Source of the DNA: Schistosoma mansoni
Taxonomy: Eukaryota; Platyhelminthes; Trematoda; Strigeidida; Schistosomatidae
Reading direction: 5' to 3'
DNA: 64,000 bases
Assembly: GCF_000237925.1 (NCBI RefSeq)
Contig: NC_031497.1
Coordinates: 23,255,249 to 23,319,248 of the forward strand
Made by a program: the position numbers and the translations under genes. The stretch's first letter is position 1. Each line of letters starts with the position of its first letter. The notes beneath the pieces are model-generated. The model did no database searches. It was not told the origin of the DNA and was given only the letters and a program-made list of their open reading frames with translations. Positions 10,420-21,605 of the stretch are shown here, piece after piece.

Positions 10420-11847
10420 TGTTAAATAATACTAGACTCAATAGATGATAATTTTGCATGTTACCTTTACTTAATTGATTTTAAAAATATTACTTTTTTC
10501 GGATTGTAAAATCATACGATATATCTTGTGTAATTTAGGTAAAATTTCATTCATATTTACTTTATGGGTACAAATTTATTGGAAGAATCATATATGACCT
10601 ATGTAACTGTTATTCGTAATATTATTCACCTAAGATGAGATTATTCAAAAAATAGTTTCTTTTAACTATTGTTCTTATGAATGCTGTATCTCTATATACA
10701 ACATTTGAGGGTGAAGATCAATCTTGATTTCGTATATTTATTTAAAGTGATAGGTCGTGGGTTCCAATTTTAATAGTTGAGATCATGAGTCAATTGAAGC
10801 TAGACCACCATGGAAAACCTGGAAGCACTTGATGGTCGTTTCGTGGAGTTCAACCTGGTCTGTTGTGAGATAGTAACTCACTTTAAACAACAGTGCATTC
10901 GTCGCTCAATTTCGTGGATGAATTGAAGTTAGACACTAACACCGTTGGATGCCCACCGGCTAAGTGGTCTAGAGGTTCAGCATTTGAGCGCAAGAGCGAT
11001 ACGTCCTGGGTTAGAATCTCGCGAATCGCGATCGTAGATGCGCGCTGCTGAGAAGTCTGACAATGGGACAAAACGGCGGTCCAGTGCTTCCAGGTTTTCC
11101 ATGGTGATGTAGCTTCAATTGAGTTATGATTTCAACTATATAAAATTACTGAAATCTCCACAAAACCCCCTTGTGATACTTGGCTAGTCATTTGTCGAGG
11201 TCATTTATATGCAGAAATCTCGATAAAAATGAATGCGATGTGATCTCGTAACCATACAATATAACAAATGAATAGATTTCATAGAAGTTACTGTGTTACA
11301 TTTTTAAACGAAAGAATATTTCACTTCACAGATAATCAGCTATGAGGTAGTGATTATTCAAGCCCACTCTTCACAACTATTCTTGATTCCAAAACACCGG
11401 ATTTTCTGAAACTGACTAAAGTGTGGACAGTTTTACTGAAATCGAGATTTTTGTATTTGAGAAGAATTGCTTTTTTGTAGTTACTTGAAGTTTATACATT
11501 CCAAGGAACATTTTCAAGACGTTTAAATAATTAGTAGATGACATTCATCACGAATTAATTTTAATTTAGATACCACTGAATAACGAGGAAGAATCGATAG
11601 TAATTACATCCAAGAGATTAAAAATCATTTTCATAAAGCTATTTTATCTAAACTAATACGATATACTTAATCTATTCTATTTGATTCATCATATGACATG
11701 AAGAATTGATAGATATGAAAACCCTCTAAATAGTAGATTCATCTTTTTCTTGACATTCAATATGGGCCTATAACATTCTGAGAGAACAGACCTAGGACTT
11801 TCAAATATTTGTAGAAAAATATATAAACATTTTAACCAATATGTGTG
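10420..11847. other. AT-rich spacer
   Basis: Apart from the type 2 element at 10765-11175, nothing recognisable. Confidence 0.55.
10765..11175 (+). mobile_element. Type 2 element, full length, hammerhead decayed
   Basis: Both arms are present (GTTGAGATCATGAGTCAATT at 10782; AATTGAGTTATGATTTCAAC near 11130). The tRNA-like block is at 10960-11030. The hammerhead region reads CTGAGAAG and CAAAAC in place of CTGANGA and GAAA, so it should not cleave. Confidence 0.76.
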
Positions 11848-12030
11848 AATTATGAGCAAAGATGAATAGTGGCTAGCAGTGGAAGTCAGGACGCGCGTTT
11901 CGTCCTATTTGGAACTCGTCAGCTGGATGTACCTGCATCTCAGAGTTGATGTTCACTGTGGAACTCGAACCCAGTACCTTTCGCTTCGAACGCCATCACG
12001 TTATCCACTTAGCTACTGAGTCCTGATATA
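11848..12030 (-). mobile_element. Sm-alpha-like retroposon (type 1), single partial unit
   Basis: Hammerhead at 11884-11928 (minus): ATCCAG, CTGACGA, stem II with one wobble, GAA, ACGCGCGT, GTC site. The core and cleavage site are intact, but the second stem I strand is CTGACT, leaving only three stem I pairs next to the core. The tRNA-like block follows at 11955-12025. Confidence 0.78.
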
Positions 12031-12169
12031 ACTGGTAATTCGATACTTATTAGCGATTTGCTTGATATCATGAAAATCAAATGTTAACTTTCATAAATCA
12101 AGTCGAAAAACGGTTTAGATGTTCTTTGATATACTCATTACCTACGGATTGTGTTGCTTAATTCTAGTA

Positions 12170-12697
12170 CTTATTGTTATATCGTGTGTGTGTACGTGTC
12201 CTGTTTAGTATATGACGTGGTGATCTCCGCCAATCAGAGAAAAGTGAATTATCGATCAGAGCAATGATACACGAAAAACTATACGAGCGGTCTTGAGCAC
12301 TTATCAGTCCTGCTTTCTGCCTAGCCAAGCCAGTTAAGTCCAGAACACCAATAACAGCCTCTGTGGTATGAATTATTATATTTCAGACATACCGAGTTTA
12401 TATACCAATCATACAGACCACATCGTACTATAAAATAGAAAATAACATTTGTACAAGAATTAACCAAATGTGGCTGTGAATAGGGGGAACAGTAATTAAT
12501 GGACTAGGGATAACTCAAGACTGGTAAATCATTTAATAATAGTCTACAGGTCAAAATAAAGTTTATAATAAGAGAGACACGAATATGAATAGTTTAGTTA
12601 CTTAACAATTATACAATAGGAAATATACATATCATATCGGTCCATAAATAGTTCTCAAAGTTATCATCCATAAATCCCCATGGGATATAACACTTAT
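12170..12697 (-). repeat. Solo LTR (family A) with 5-bp target duplication
   Basis: 12175-12692, starting TGTTATATCG and ending GATATAACA; perfect duplication CTTAT at 12170-12174 and 12693-12697. Same family and orientation as 9899-10414. Confidence 0.88.
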
Positions 12698-12970
12698 AGA
12701 CATATTTCAAATTAACAGCTCAATGGTATTGTGTACATTCTGAAACTCAAAAGTCTCATGGTTGACACTGGGTGGATTTGAAATGAATTCAGTGATATTA
12801 AGCCAAACACTAAACAAACATCAGCTTATTAATAGTTATGAAAATTCCAAGTCTGTTATTATATGGTGTCATCTAATGAGAATTGAATATATCTTTCTGA
12901 AAATATAAAGTTCGCAAATTCGTTTTAAATATAGTTTTGAACAAGTTATTTACATTCTTATATGTTATAA

Positions 12971-13357
12971 TGTTGGAATTACTCGTAATTGACAAGTCTT
13001 CTATACTCAGATCCTAAGCCAGTCTCGTAACCCCCAGGCTAAATCTACACAGCGACTTGAATACGAGAGAAAAGGCGCAAAATATGGAAAAAACGCTTTA
13101 CTCCAAAGGTTCCTTTATGTACAGAAGATCTAGGGTTTTTATAGTATATTAGATGGCCTTGAATTTCCAGAAAATCTGGAACGCTACTAAACATAGTAGC
13201 AGTATAGGTAATCATCCAATCAGAAGCTCGACATGTGATTTTTCACTTCCTAGATGTTTCTGACAAAACTAGTGAACGCTGACTGGATAAGATGCTTCAC
13301 AGTGTTTTCAGAAACTTTCCTGGTTTTTTTCCAGGAGTTTTCTGGATCTCCCCAACA
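12971..13357. repeat. Solo-LTR-like repeat (family C)
   Basis: 387 bp starting TGTTGG and ending CCAACA, the TG...CA ends with short inverted termini usual for LTRs. Second copy at 8451-9639. No internal retrotransposon genes are nearby and no perfect duplication is evident. Confidence 0.65.
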
Positions 13358-13889
13358 GTAATGTTTCAAAACTCTAGCACTCTTGTTAAAGTAAAGGTTT
13401 AGGGGTTCTGTTTCTTATATTCATAAAATTTATTTGGTAACTAGACATCATATTACTCAGTATACATAGTGTTGTTTTTAAACACCCATTTTGAAAAAGT
13501 AGAAATGAGTAACTATTATGCAGTAATTATTGATATCCAAAGAGAAGTGAGCATTTTTTTTCTGGTTAGAGTTATTGTTGACATTTATGATGTTTGTGAA
13601 GATAAACATCTTATTTTTTTGTCCCCCTAAATAATTACCTCGACTGTGACAAGGGACAATTAGTTTGAAACTGTAAACAATGTTTTTTTTTTTAAGGCTT
13701 CATGGATGACGGTGAAGAGTATTTATGTTAAAAGATTCGACAAATGTGAAAATTTCTACGACAAAGCATTTTGAAATTCATGTAACCATTTTACTTTTGA
13801 TAAAGAATGTTCCAACACAGAATTTTAGCTGTAAACTGTAAACATATCTCTCGCTTCTAATATAACCAGTGATATACGTATGAAAGTAA
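13358..13889. other. AT-rich spacer
   Basis: Homopolymer T runs; no gene, promoter or repeat recognised. Confidence 0.55.
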
Positions 13890-14340
13890 CTTGTTATTCA
13901 TAGTTGAAAGCATGAGTCAACTGAAGCAAGATCACCAAGGAAAACCTGGAAGCACTGGACGGCCGTTTCGTCCTATTATGGGACTCCTCAGCAGTGCCCA
14001 TCCACGACCTCGCGTCGCAAGATTCAAACTCAGGACCTACCAGTCTCGCGTCAGAACACTTAACCGATAGACCACTGAGCTGGCATCCGATGGTATTTAT
14101 GTCCAACTCCAACCAATCCACGAAGTTGAGCAACCGTTCACCATTTGTCTTCAGTGAGTTGATATCTCACAACAGACGTGGTTTGAACTCCACTGGTCAC
14201 TGCTTCTCACTAAAACTCCTGGATTTACCTCTCGAAGTCAGTCACTAATGAGCATATGATTATTATTATCAAAAGGAGATTTTGTGGAGATTTAGTGTTT
14301 TCATATTTGAAAGCGTGAGTCAATTGTTGATGACATGCAT
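13890..14340 (-). mobile_element. TIR element with tRNA-like promoter and hammerhead core (type 2)
   Basis: The left arm carries GAAAGCATGAGTCAACTG and, on the minus strand, an intact hammerhead (13952-13997). Next (14001-14090, minus) is a tRNA-like block with a TCAGTGGTCTATCGG D-arm and TTTGAATCTTGCG T-arm. The right end carries GTTGATATCTCACAAC and the terminal block near 14275-14330. The same module order occurs at 5200, 7555, 10780, 19450 and 32330. Confidence 0.78.
13952..13997 (-). ncRNA. Hammerhead ribozyme, all conserved positions kept
   Basis: Minus-strand order: stem I strand GCACTG, core CTGAGGA, stem II GTCC/GGAC with a CATAATA loop, GAA, stem III ACGG/CCGT with no extra loop bases, cleavage site after GTC, stem I strand CAGTGC. 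All stems pair perfectly and every core base of the hammerhead (CUGANGA, GAAA, UH cleavage site) is present. Minimal stem III is typical of the Sm-alpha type hammerheads of schistosomes. Confidence 0.82.
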
Positions 14341-14604
14341 GAAATCCGAATTCATATGAAGAATATCAAGTTTTTATTCTAATATCCTGATGTTTTAATG
14401 GATGAAAATTCTTTAAAAGCAACTAAAAAAATCTCCATCTTACTTTCAACTGAATTACGGCTGGTCATTCAGAATATGATGAAAGAAAGTTATTAATTCA
14501 ATCGCTATATTATTTAAAAGTTCTATTTTTCTAATGTGATGGGTCTGTCGAAGACAGTAGAGCTTATCCAACTTTTCCTGTTAGTTAAACTGATTTTCAA
14601 ATTT

Positions 14605-15100
14605 ATAGATAATGTTCACTTGGTATTGTTTGTTTGAATCTTCCCATTGATCTTTAGGACTGCAACTGCTCAGTACCTAATTGGCATGTGTGCATACTGT
14701 GCGTATTGCCTCGATATAGCCTTAATTCACAAGCATTGTAAGTAAATATGGATAGTGGCTAGCAGAAAATTCCAGACTAGATCGAGGCAATACGCACAGT
14801 ATGCACATGTGCCAATTAAAGACTGACCAGTTGCAGTCCTAAACATCAATGGGAAGATTCAAACAAACAATATCAAGTGGATTTAAACTTCACCCCATTG
14901 CACAAGCATGAGGCTATCAAGACTCAGTGGCCGAGTGGATAACGCGATGGCGTTTGAAGCGAAAGGTACTGGGTTCGAGTCCCAGATTGAACATCAACTC
15001 TGAGATGCAGTTACATCCAGCTGACGAGTCCGAAACAGGACGAAACGCGCTTTCTGGATTCCACTGCTAGCTACTATCCATCTTTGTTTATAGATAATGG
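14605..15100. mobile_element. Sm-alpha-like retroposons arranged head to head
   Basis: A reverse fragment (14620-14770) faces a forward copy (14775-15090). The arms 14640-14718 and 14772-14860 are inverted copies over about 75 bp. The forward copy has the best promoter boxes of the window: box A TGGCCGAGTGG at 14928-14938 and box B GGTTCGAGTCC at 14972-14982, both exact consensus. Its hammerhead (15015-15059, plus) has an intact core and stem I, but the site is TTT instead of GTC and stem III is weak. Confidence 0.82.
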
Positions 15101-16584
15101 CTGGTAAAATATGATTTGGACATCTACAGAGTTATAAACTAACAAATTACAGATTAAGTCCTTCTGTATTTGTTTATTTTTCTATTAGATCATCCAATAG
15201 GAAAAAACATTATTCAGATCAGTTTATCAGCTATAATGATGAAATGTCATAGGAACTACCGTCTAAACTTGAATGAATAGTTCATGGATAACTAGGCACA
15301 TTAGAAACGAAGTTATATTTGTAAAAATCTTAAGTTTAGTCCGAAATTCTTTCGGGGAATTACCAAGAATCGAAATTATTGAACATGAATAGGATTCACA
15401 GAATGACTGTATACTAAAGCATTGTTCAATAACGTTAGTATGTCGAATTCCGAATTTGAATATGAGTCATTGGTGTGAAATTTCGGGGAAAATAGTAATA
15501 AGAGAAGATGAAATGTGTAAACTGATTAGTTGTGAAATAACAGACCAAATATATAGTCTTAGGTTGTGGTAGACTATGTAAATACTTAATCAGATAGAGA
15601 GCCATAAGTCAAACTTGTCATAACGTGTATCCACTGACAATAAATAAATAAGTGTATGTATGTGTTGATCATTTCAAACCTACTGGCTTTTTATAGTAAG
15701 TCAGAACATAACAAATGAAAGTATACAGTTGTTGTTTACAAAACATGAAGTGAAAAAGAAGCAGTTAATGAATTAACACTTATTGATCATTGGTTGCCAT
15801 AGTACAGCTAATTGTATCATTTCTCGCTTATTCAGACTTTGGGTATCAGTTATTCTTCGTAAGAACTCAAGTCGTTTTGTAGGGTTTTTGTCCCGTTGAA
15901 GTTAGTTATGTGTTTGGTTTCTACTTAAGGTGGTGTTATCGCCAATTTGTTTTTAAGTTATCTGAGGAGTCAAGAATATGCTTCATGCAAAATCGCTATT
16001 TTTCAACTCTCTTGTTCAGTCATCTTGGTGTCCCACCTAAATAAATATGACAACAGTCCTTATATTTTGATCTGATAAATACTGTTAGCAAGGTTAACCT
16101 AAGTTATGTCATATGCACTTTAAGAAATTTAGGAAATATGGGCTCACGAAACATCCTATGAAAGAATCAGCATTATTTAACAGTTCACTCTACGATAATT
16201 AAAGTGAACTACTTAGGCTACAATAGATCTCTTGTGTAGTTTATTTGCTTAGGCTAACAGAAAAATGACAAGCAAACCATCTCCTACTGTTTTGTTCTCT
16301 GTAATGACCGGTTTTTATAAACAAAGTTTTGAAATTGATCCGTAAGCAAAGTGACTAGCTATTTCGGTATGTAGCTTATCGTTCCAGGTGTTTTATGTCA
16401 GTCGAAAGACATTCTTGAACCGAAATTTCACATTTTTTATATTTTATGAGAAGGAGCTGTTCACCACATTATTAGATTGAATTTTATCCAGAATGAAGAT
16501 TAAAATTCGAAAATTGGCGCTACGCTATAATCCACAGTCGAATTATACATTTTTTTAAAAATGAAACAATTAGTTTACCGAACT
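15101..16584. other. Longest unassigned stretch of the left half
   Basis: About 1.5 kb, AT-rich, stops in all frames, no match to the other repeats of the window. Confidence 0.55.
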
Positions 16585-16710
16585 CCGTCTGTAGCCCCTC
16601 CGGGGGCTGCTGCCGGTCCCAAGCCCGGTTATAGGAGGAGGAGGGTTTGACATGGGGTTAGCAACCCCATCCCGTAGAAAACTAACACGCTAGAAAAAAA
16701 CGCTAACCAG
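16585..16710 (+). repeat. GC-rich dispersed repeat, copy 2
   Basis: Matches 1060-1185 (same hairpin, ACTAACACGCTAGAAAAAAA near the end). Confidence 0.65.
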
Positions 16711-16950
16711 AAAAATAATTCGTTTACCGGTTAAATGTTGTTCTTTGTTTGTGTCCTATCAACCTAATCTTTAACTTGAAATATAATTTGGATCAATAAT
16801 GTTCAGTCAATGTTTTCTATTTTAGATTTATAGTGAACATTTACTTTACAGTTCATTACTTGTTAAAAGTTGTTTATTATGAAAATGACCATTTGTAAGT
16901 ATATCTATAGATATGATAAACATAAAATGCATACCTATAAACATCAATAG

Positions 16951-17466
16951 TGTTATATCCTAGCAGAGACATAAGTACGGGTAACTTCCGGGATCTAGTA
17001 ATCGACCATTATTCTATATATATAATTCTATTGTATAACTATTCAGTGATTAGATTGTATGTATCTTTATTCATCTTATTATAAGCTTCATTTTGACTTA
17101 TGAATTAATACTGTACGGTTTGCTGTCCCTGAATGATATTCAGTTTATTGATTATTGTATCTCACGTTCACAGCCACATTTAGCTTGATCTTGTACAAAT
17201 ATTATTTTCTATTTTATGGTAGGATGCGATCTGTCTGTCTGGTATATAAACAAAGTATGCTTGAAATAAATGATTCGCATATCAGAAGCTGCAATTGGTG
17301 TTCTGGACTTAAGTGGAAGGGCTAGACGGATAAGAGACCAATAAGGATGCTAGACTGTTCATACCAGTTGAACGTCATTGATTTTGACAGTGTTAAGATT
17401 AGAAAAGTCATATTTCAATTGGTGGATAATTCACGTGATAAAAACCGGACATAAAATCAATAACGA
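16951..17466 (+). repeat. Solo LTR (family A), diverged
   Basis: Starts TGTTATATCC and carries the family blocks TTTTGACTTATG and TGTACAAATATTATTTTC. The 3' end is diverged and no duplication is visible. Confidence 0.75.
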
Positions 17467-17527
17467 ATTAGATACGGACTTCTATATTCTTTTATAAAGT
17501 CATAACAAATATTAATAAAATTGATAA

Positions 17528-17612
17528 TTTTTCCATGGTGGTCTAGCTTCAATTGACTCATGATCTCAACCATATAAAATTTCTAAAATCTCCACGAAAC
17601 CCCCTTCTGATA
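17528..17612 (+). repeat. Type 2 right-arm fragment
   Basis: Only the terminal ~85 bp (TTCCATGGTGGTCTAGCTTC ... AAACCCCCTTCTGA) is present. Confidence 0.7.
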
Positions 17613-17929
17613 AAACAAAATAGTCAGCAGTATGAAATTTAACGATATTAAATTTTAGCATTTGATAATAGTTTCTTGTTTTTTTTTTGAAAGTTATATC
17701 ATCTACAAAACAACATCAGATGTTATCAAGATTGATAAAGTTGGTTAATAACTAACGTTTCAAAACAGTGTCAACATTCTGTCCTATTCAAGATTCGTCA
17801 TATGAATGAACCAGCATCCCAGTGTCGCTATTCATACTAGGAATTGAATACGATATCATTAATTTCAAAGTCAACATGTTATTCACTGAGTTATCCAAAC
17901 CGAAAACCTACTAGTTTTTGCGACTGTTT

Positions 17930-18445
17930 ATTTTATTTTATTTAAGCACATAAATATTGGTACAAGGCGGCACCAGATATATATGCGCCGCGTAAATCTC
18001 ATTTGATTTGTGTGAGGACTGTGATACTGTCCAGGTGCCCAAACCGAATCAGGTGGTTGTCCTAGAAGGCCACACTTGGAGCCTTTGACCTAAAGATCTG
18101 ATCCACATGGCAGTGAAGCATCGTAAGGAGATTCAGTCCCATGGTAGCCGGTGACCAACGATTGATTCATACTCCATTTTTTCCTTCAGGATCCTGGAGC
18201 CCATGTGCACCATTGGTTTGAAATCAGAGTTTTCCAACTCCTCTAGATAGACTTTCCGTGTCCACCAACCCGGTTAAAGAGCCGAACATTCGCTTTTCGT
18301 CCTCTCTATTAAGTAAACAACAGTAATGTTGTGAGAAGATAGTGAGTAAGACTTCCCTCGCAGAGGCAGCGTGACCATGTGAGAGCATTTCGAGAGGGGT
18401 AGTTGACCCTCCCAACTCTCAGCCGTACCAGGGCATTAGGGGTCT
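17930..18445 (-). mobile_element. SINE-like retroposon, reverse-orientation copy
   Basis: This copy matches the 1425-1946 element in reverse: the T-rich tail is at 17930-17950 and the 5' end is near 18445. It shares the blocks reading GTGTGAGG, GCCCAAAC and CACCATTGGTTTG. No clear target duplication was found. Confidence 0.8.
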
Positions 18446-18534
18446 GACTGCTTGGATATGTGATGGGAATAAAAAAACAGACCGATCTTTTCTTAGTAAA
18501 TAAATCAATAATGCATTCTAATTAGTTAAAACAT

Positions 18535-18700
18535 TGATGTTGAAATCATGAATCAATTGAAGCTAGACTACCATAGAAAACTCGGAAGCACTGGACGGGC
18601 GTTTCGTCCTATTTTGGGACTCCACAGCAGCTTCGATTGACTCATGATTTCAACTATATATAGATTTACTATAAATCTCCACAAAAACCCCCCTTCTAAT
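18535..18700 (-). repeat. Type 2 deletion derivative (arms only)
   Basis: Left arm with half of the hammerhead joined directly to the right arm; the tRNA-like block is gone. The arms can fold back on each other over about 25 bp. Confidence 0.7.
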
Positions 18701-19027
18701 AAAATATTCAAGTGTTAAGTATCACTAAATACAATTTATAAGTAGACTATTTTTAAAATATAAAATTTTCAATAGACGAAATACCATTCAGAATACAAGG
18801 TCATAACATAAAAAACAACAATCTAATGTATATCAGATTACTGAAATGTTAGCCTACAAGTTACTGAATTTTTGTTTTACTGATATATATTTCAATTGAT
18901 TATTCCAAGTAAATCATATGATGTAATCTATAAGGTAAAAAGTTCAATTTTGTTTACAGACACTAAATGATATAAATAATTAAAATGATAGAAAGGAAAC
19001 AAACAAAACAAACATCATGACTCTATT

Positions 19028-19400
19028 AAGATAAGATGGTGGTTGGAGGTGGTCAACAGGAAACCCTGGATCCGGGTTTCGTGCTACTTGGCACTCGTCA
19101 GCAAGGTGTACATGTAACTGGTGCTCCCTGGCGGATTCGATCCCGTGTCACTCAGCTTCACAGTCAGAGACTTTACCACTGAGCTATTCGGGCTGCGACC
19201 AACCTCCTGTAGGAATGAGATGTAATCACAATTGATTGATCACTGGGTGGTGATCAATGTCATGCGTGTCAAGTCCTTCTTAGTGCTGATTGAATGCTAT
19301 AGATCAAGTTGCAATGTGGACACTAGTCTAGGTGGCTAGACACTGCGTGCACTTTGTTGAGATAAGATGGTGGTTGGAGGTGGTCAACAGGAAACCCTGT
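19028..19400 (-). mobile_element. Type 3 tRNA-like / hammerhead-like element with direct terminal repeats
   Basis: A 40-bp direct repeat (GATAAGATGGTGGTTGGAGG ... AAACCCTG) is at 19029-19068 and 19360-19399, so the unit is 331 bp plus a partial second unit. On the minus strand: a tRNA-like block (19125-19195, AGCTCAGTGGTAAAG and GGGATCGAATCC), then CTGACGA, stem GTGC/GCAC and GAAA near 19070-19105. The core letters match a hammerhead, but I could not form stem I. A remnant lies near 24100-24180. Confidence 0.65.
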
Positions 19401-19429
19401 TAAACATTGAAAAAAATAACTAAATTTAA

Positions 19430-19720
19430 AGTCAGAAGGGGTTTTGTGGAGATTTAGTATACTTCATAGTTTAAAGCGCGAGTCAATCAGTTGAAGTTAG
19501 ACATTAACACCATTGGATGCTAGCTCAGTGGCTATCGGTTAAGGGCTTCGGCTCGAGACTGGTAGGTCCTGGGTTCGAATCTCGCGAGAGCGGGTTCGTG
19601 GATGCGCATTGCTGAGGAGTCTCATAATGGGACGAAACGGTCGTCCAGTGTTTCCAGGTTTTCCATGGTGTTCTAGCTTCAATTGACTCACGCTTTAAAC
19701 TATAAATTTAAAGTATTGAT
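19430..19720 (+). mobile_element. Type 2 TIR / tRNA-like / hammerhead element
   Basis: Left end AGAAGGGGTTTTGTGGAG and CATAGTTTAAAGCGCGAG; right end carries the complement (CTCACGCTTTAAACTAT). Between them lie the tRNA-like block (19515-19590, GGGTTCGAATCTCGCG) and an intact hammerhead core (19606-19651). Confidence 0.78.
19606..19651 (+). ncRNA. Hammerhead ribozyme core, intact, wobble-paired stem I
   Basis: GCATTG, CTGAGGA, stem II GTCTC/GGGAC, GAA, stem III ACG/CGT round GT, GTC site, CAGTGT. Stem I keeps six pairs, two of them wobbles. Confidence 0.75.
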
Positions 19721-19819
19721 AACTTGTTTTCAAGGTCAAGCTTAATCTCTTTGAACTGACTGTATGTATGATTAGCTATAAAAGGATCAATTATAGTTTT
19801 TTTAAAGATGATTATTTCA

Positions 19820-20155
19820 TTGTAAGCAAAGATGGATAGTAGCTAGCAGTGGAATCTAGAAAGCGCGTTTCGTCCCATTTCGGACTCGTCAGCTGGATGT
19901 ACCTGCATCTCAGAGTTGATGTGCACTCTTGGACTCAAGCCCAGTACCTTTCGCTTCAAACGCCATCGCGTTCTCCACTCAGCTACTGAGTCATGATAGT
20001 CACTTGCTTGTGCAATGGGGTGAAGTTTAAATTTACTTAATATTGTTTGTTTACAATGCTTGTGAATTAAGGCTATATCGAGGCAATACGCACAGTATGC
20101 ACATATGCCAATTAGAGACATCAATGAGAAGATTCAAACAAACAATACTAAGTGA
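19820..20155 (-). mobile_element. Sm-alpha-like retroposon (type 1) with inverted tail
   Basis: Hammerhead at 19854-19898 (minus) with intact CTGACGA and GAAA but a TTT site, then the tRNA-like block (19925-20000). The linker from about 20045 is inverted relative to other copies (AATGCTTGTGAATTAAGGC). Confidence 0.78.
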
Positions 20156-20375
20156 TTATTTCATTGTTTTAAATTGTACAATATCTTAATATCAAGAATA
20201 ACAACTACAAAACTGTAATAAGGTAGGAATGACATAATGTCTATACTATCAAACAAGTGTAATCTTCTATGTTAGGTTTTATTGACAGATATAATAGAAT
20301 GTAGTGTTGGTTCACAGATTTTCCAGAAAATACTAATTTCTTTAAAAATAATCAAAATATCTAGTTTTGTGTACT

Positions 20376-20928
20376 ATGTGATGAGTGTGCCGCTAAATGC
20401 TCTAGTACGGCTGAGAGTGGGGAGAGTACGCTCTCCCTTTCGAAATGCCTTCACATGACCACGCGTATATAGTCTCTGTCAGGAAATTCCTACTCACTGC
20501 CTTCTCACGACATTACTGTTGTTTACGAAATTGAGAGGACGAAAATCGAATTTCCAGCGTTTTAACCGGGTTGGTGGACAAAGTGAGTCCACCTAGGGGA
20601 GTTGGAAAACCCTGATTCCAAATCAATGGTGCACATGGGCTCCAATATCCTGAGGGAACAAATGACGTATGAATCGATCGCTGGTCACCGGACACCATGA
20701 GACTGCATCTCCTCACGATGCTCCACTGCCATGTGGATCAGATCTTTAGGTCAAAGGCTCCAGGTGTGGCCCCCTAAGAAAACCACCTGTTTCAGTCTGG
20801 GCAGCTGGACAGTATCACAGCCCTCACAAAAATCAAATGAGATATTTGTGGCGCATATATATCTGGTGCCTTTTTGTACCAATATTTGTGTGTTGAAATA
20901 AATAAATAAAATAAATGTGACGAGCGTG
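20376..20928 (+). mobile_element. SINE-like retroposon, full copy
   Basis: The element runs 20390-20914 and ends in an AAATAAATAAATA tail. The flanks are 14-bp direct repeats with two mismatches (ATGTGATGAGTGTG at 20376 and ATGTGACGAGCGTG at 20915), so it is a slightly older insertion than the one at 1414. Confidence 0.85.
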
Positions 20929-20984
20929 CGATTTTAAAAATGAATACATAACATACTTTTTTTTATTTAGTATGAGATTTGCAT

Positions 20985-21060
20985 ACTTACTTACTTACGC
21001 CTGTTACACCTCGTCGAGGAGCATAAGCCGCCCACCAGCATTCTCCAAAACATATCTTGT
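20985..21060 (-). repeat. Second RTE subfamily, terminal fragment
   Basis: About 75 bp beginning ACTTACTTACTTACGCCTGT, matching 61381-61450. Confidence 0.8.
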
Positions 21061-21289
21061 TATAGACATATAAATTTAATTGCTTATGTACAAAAAGGAT
21101 CTTATTTTATGATAAGGAAACAGACAATTAGTTCAACTAATATTCATATAATCTACACACTTCAATGTATTTATAGCATTTTACAGAAGCCCTACACTTT
21201 GAGACTGATTTCACTGTATAATCTTAAATCAAATCAACAAAAATAGATGAGACCAATCAAATGATAACTAAGTATAGAGAAAGTGTAGT

Positions 21290-21605
21290 GAATGAGAACA
21301 CGGGTGGGGACAATCGAATGTATTTAAGCATAAATTACAGGCTATCTCACTAAATTCTGATAACCATACAACAAACAGTTAATTTGTAAAATAACAATCA
21401 ATTGTCTCAATCTTCACTGTTCCTTCTGTAAATATCAGTTCATCTTCTCTAATTTCATTGTTCATGCATTTTCTCACCAATTGCGCTTCATTTCAGTTCT
21501 TTCTTTATCGGTCTTCTGCCAAAATACATTCTATGTCTGACCATCACCATATACTACTTATGTGGATATTATTAGACCACACCACAAAAGGTCAAACTTT
21601 ATTTA
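21290..21605 (-). repeat. Short Penelope-related derivative, reverse copy
   Basis: Reverse-orientation match to 63295-63600 with the same internal join. Three copies of one short form suggest it spreads as such. Confidence 0.7.

Noticed and set aside
14928-14982. A possible tRNA gene
   Set aside because: Boxes A and B are perfect, but the sequence lacks a paired acceptor stem and recurs as part of a retroposon with a hammerhead.
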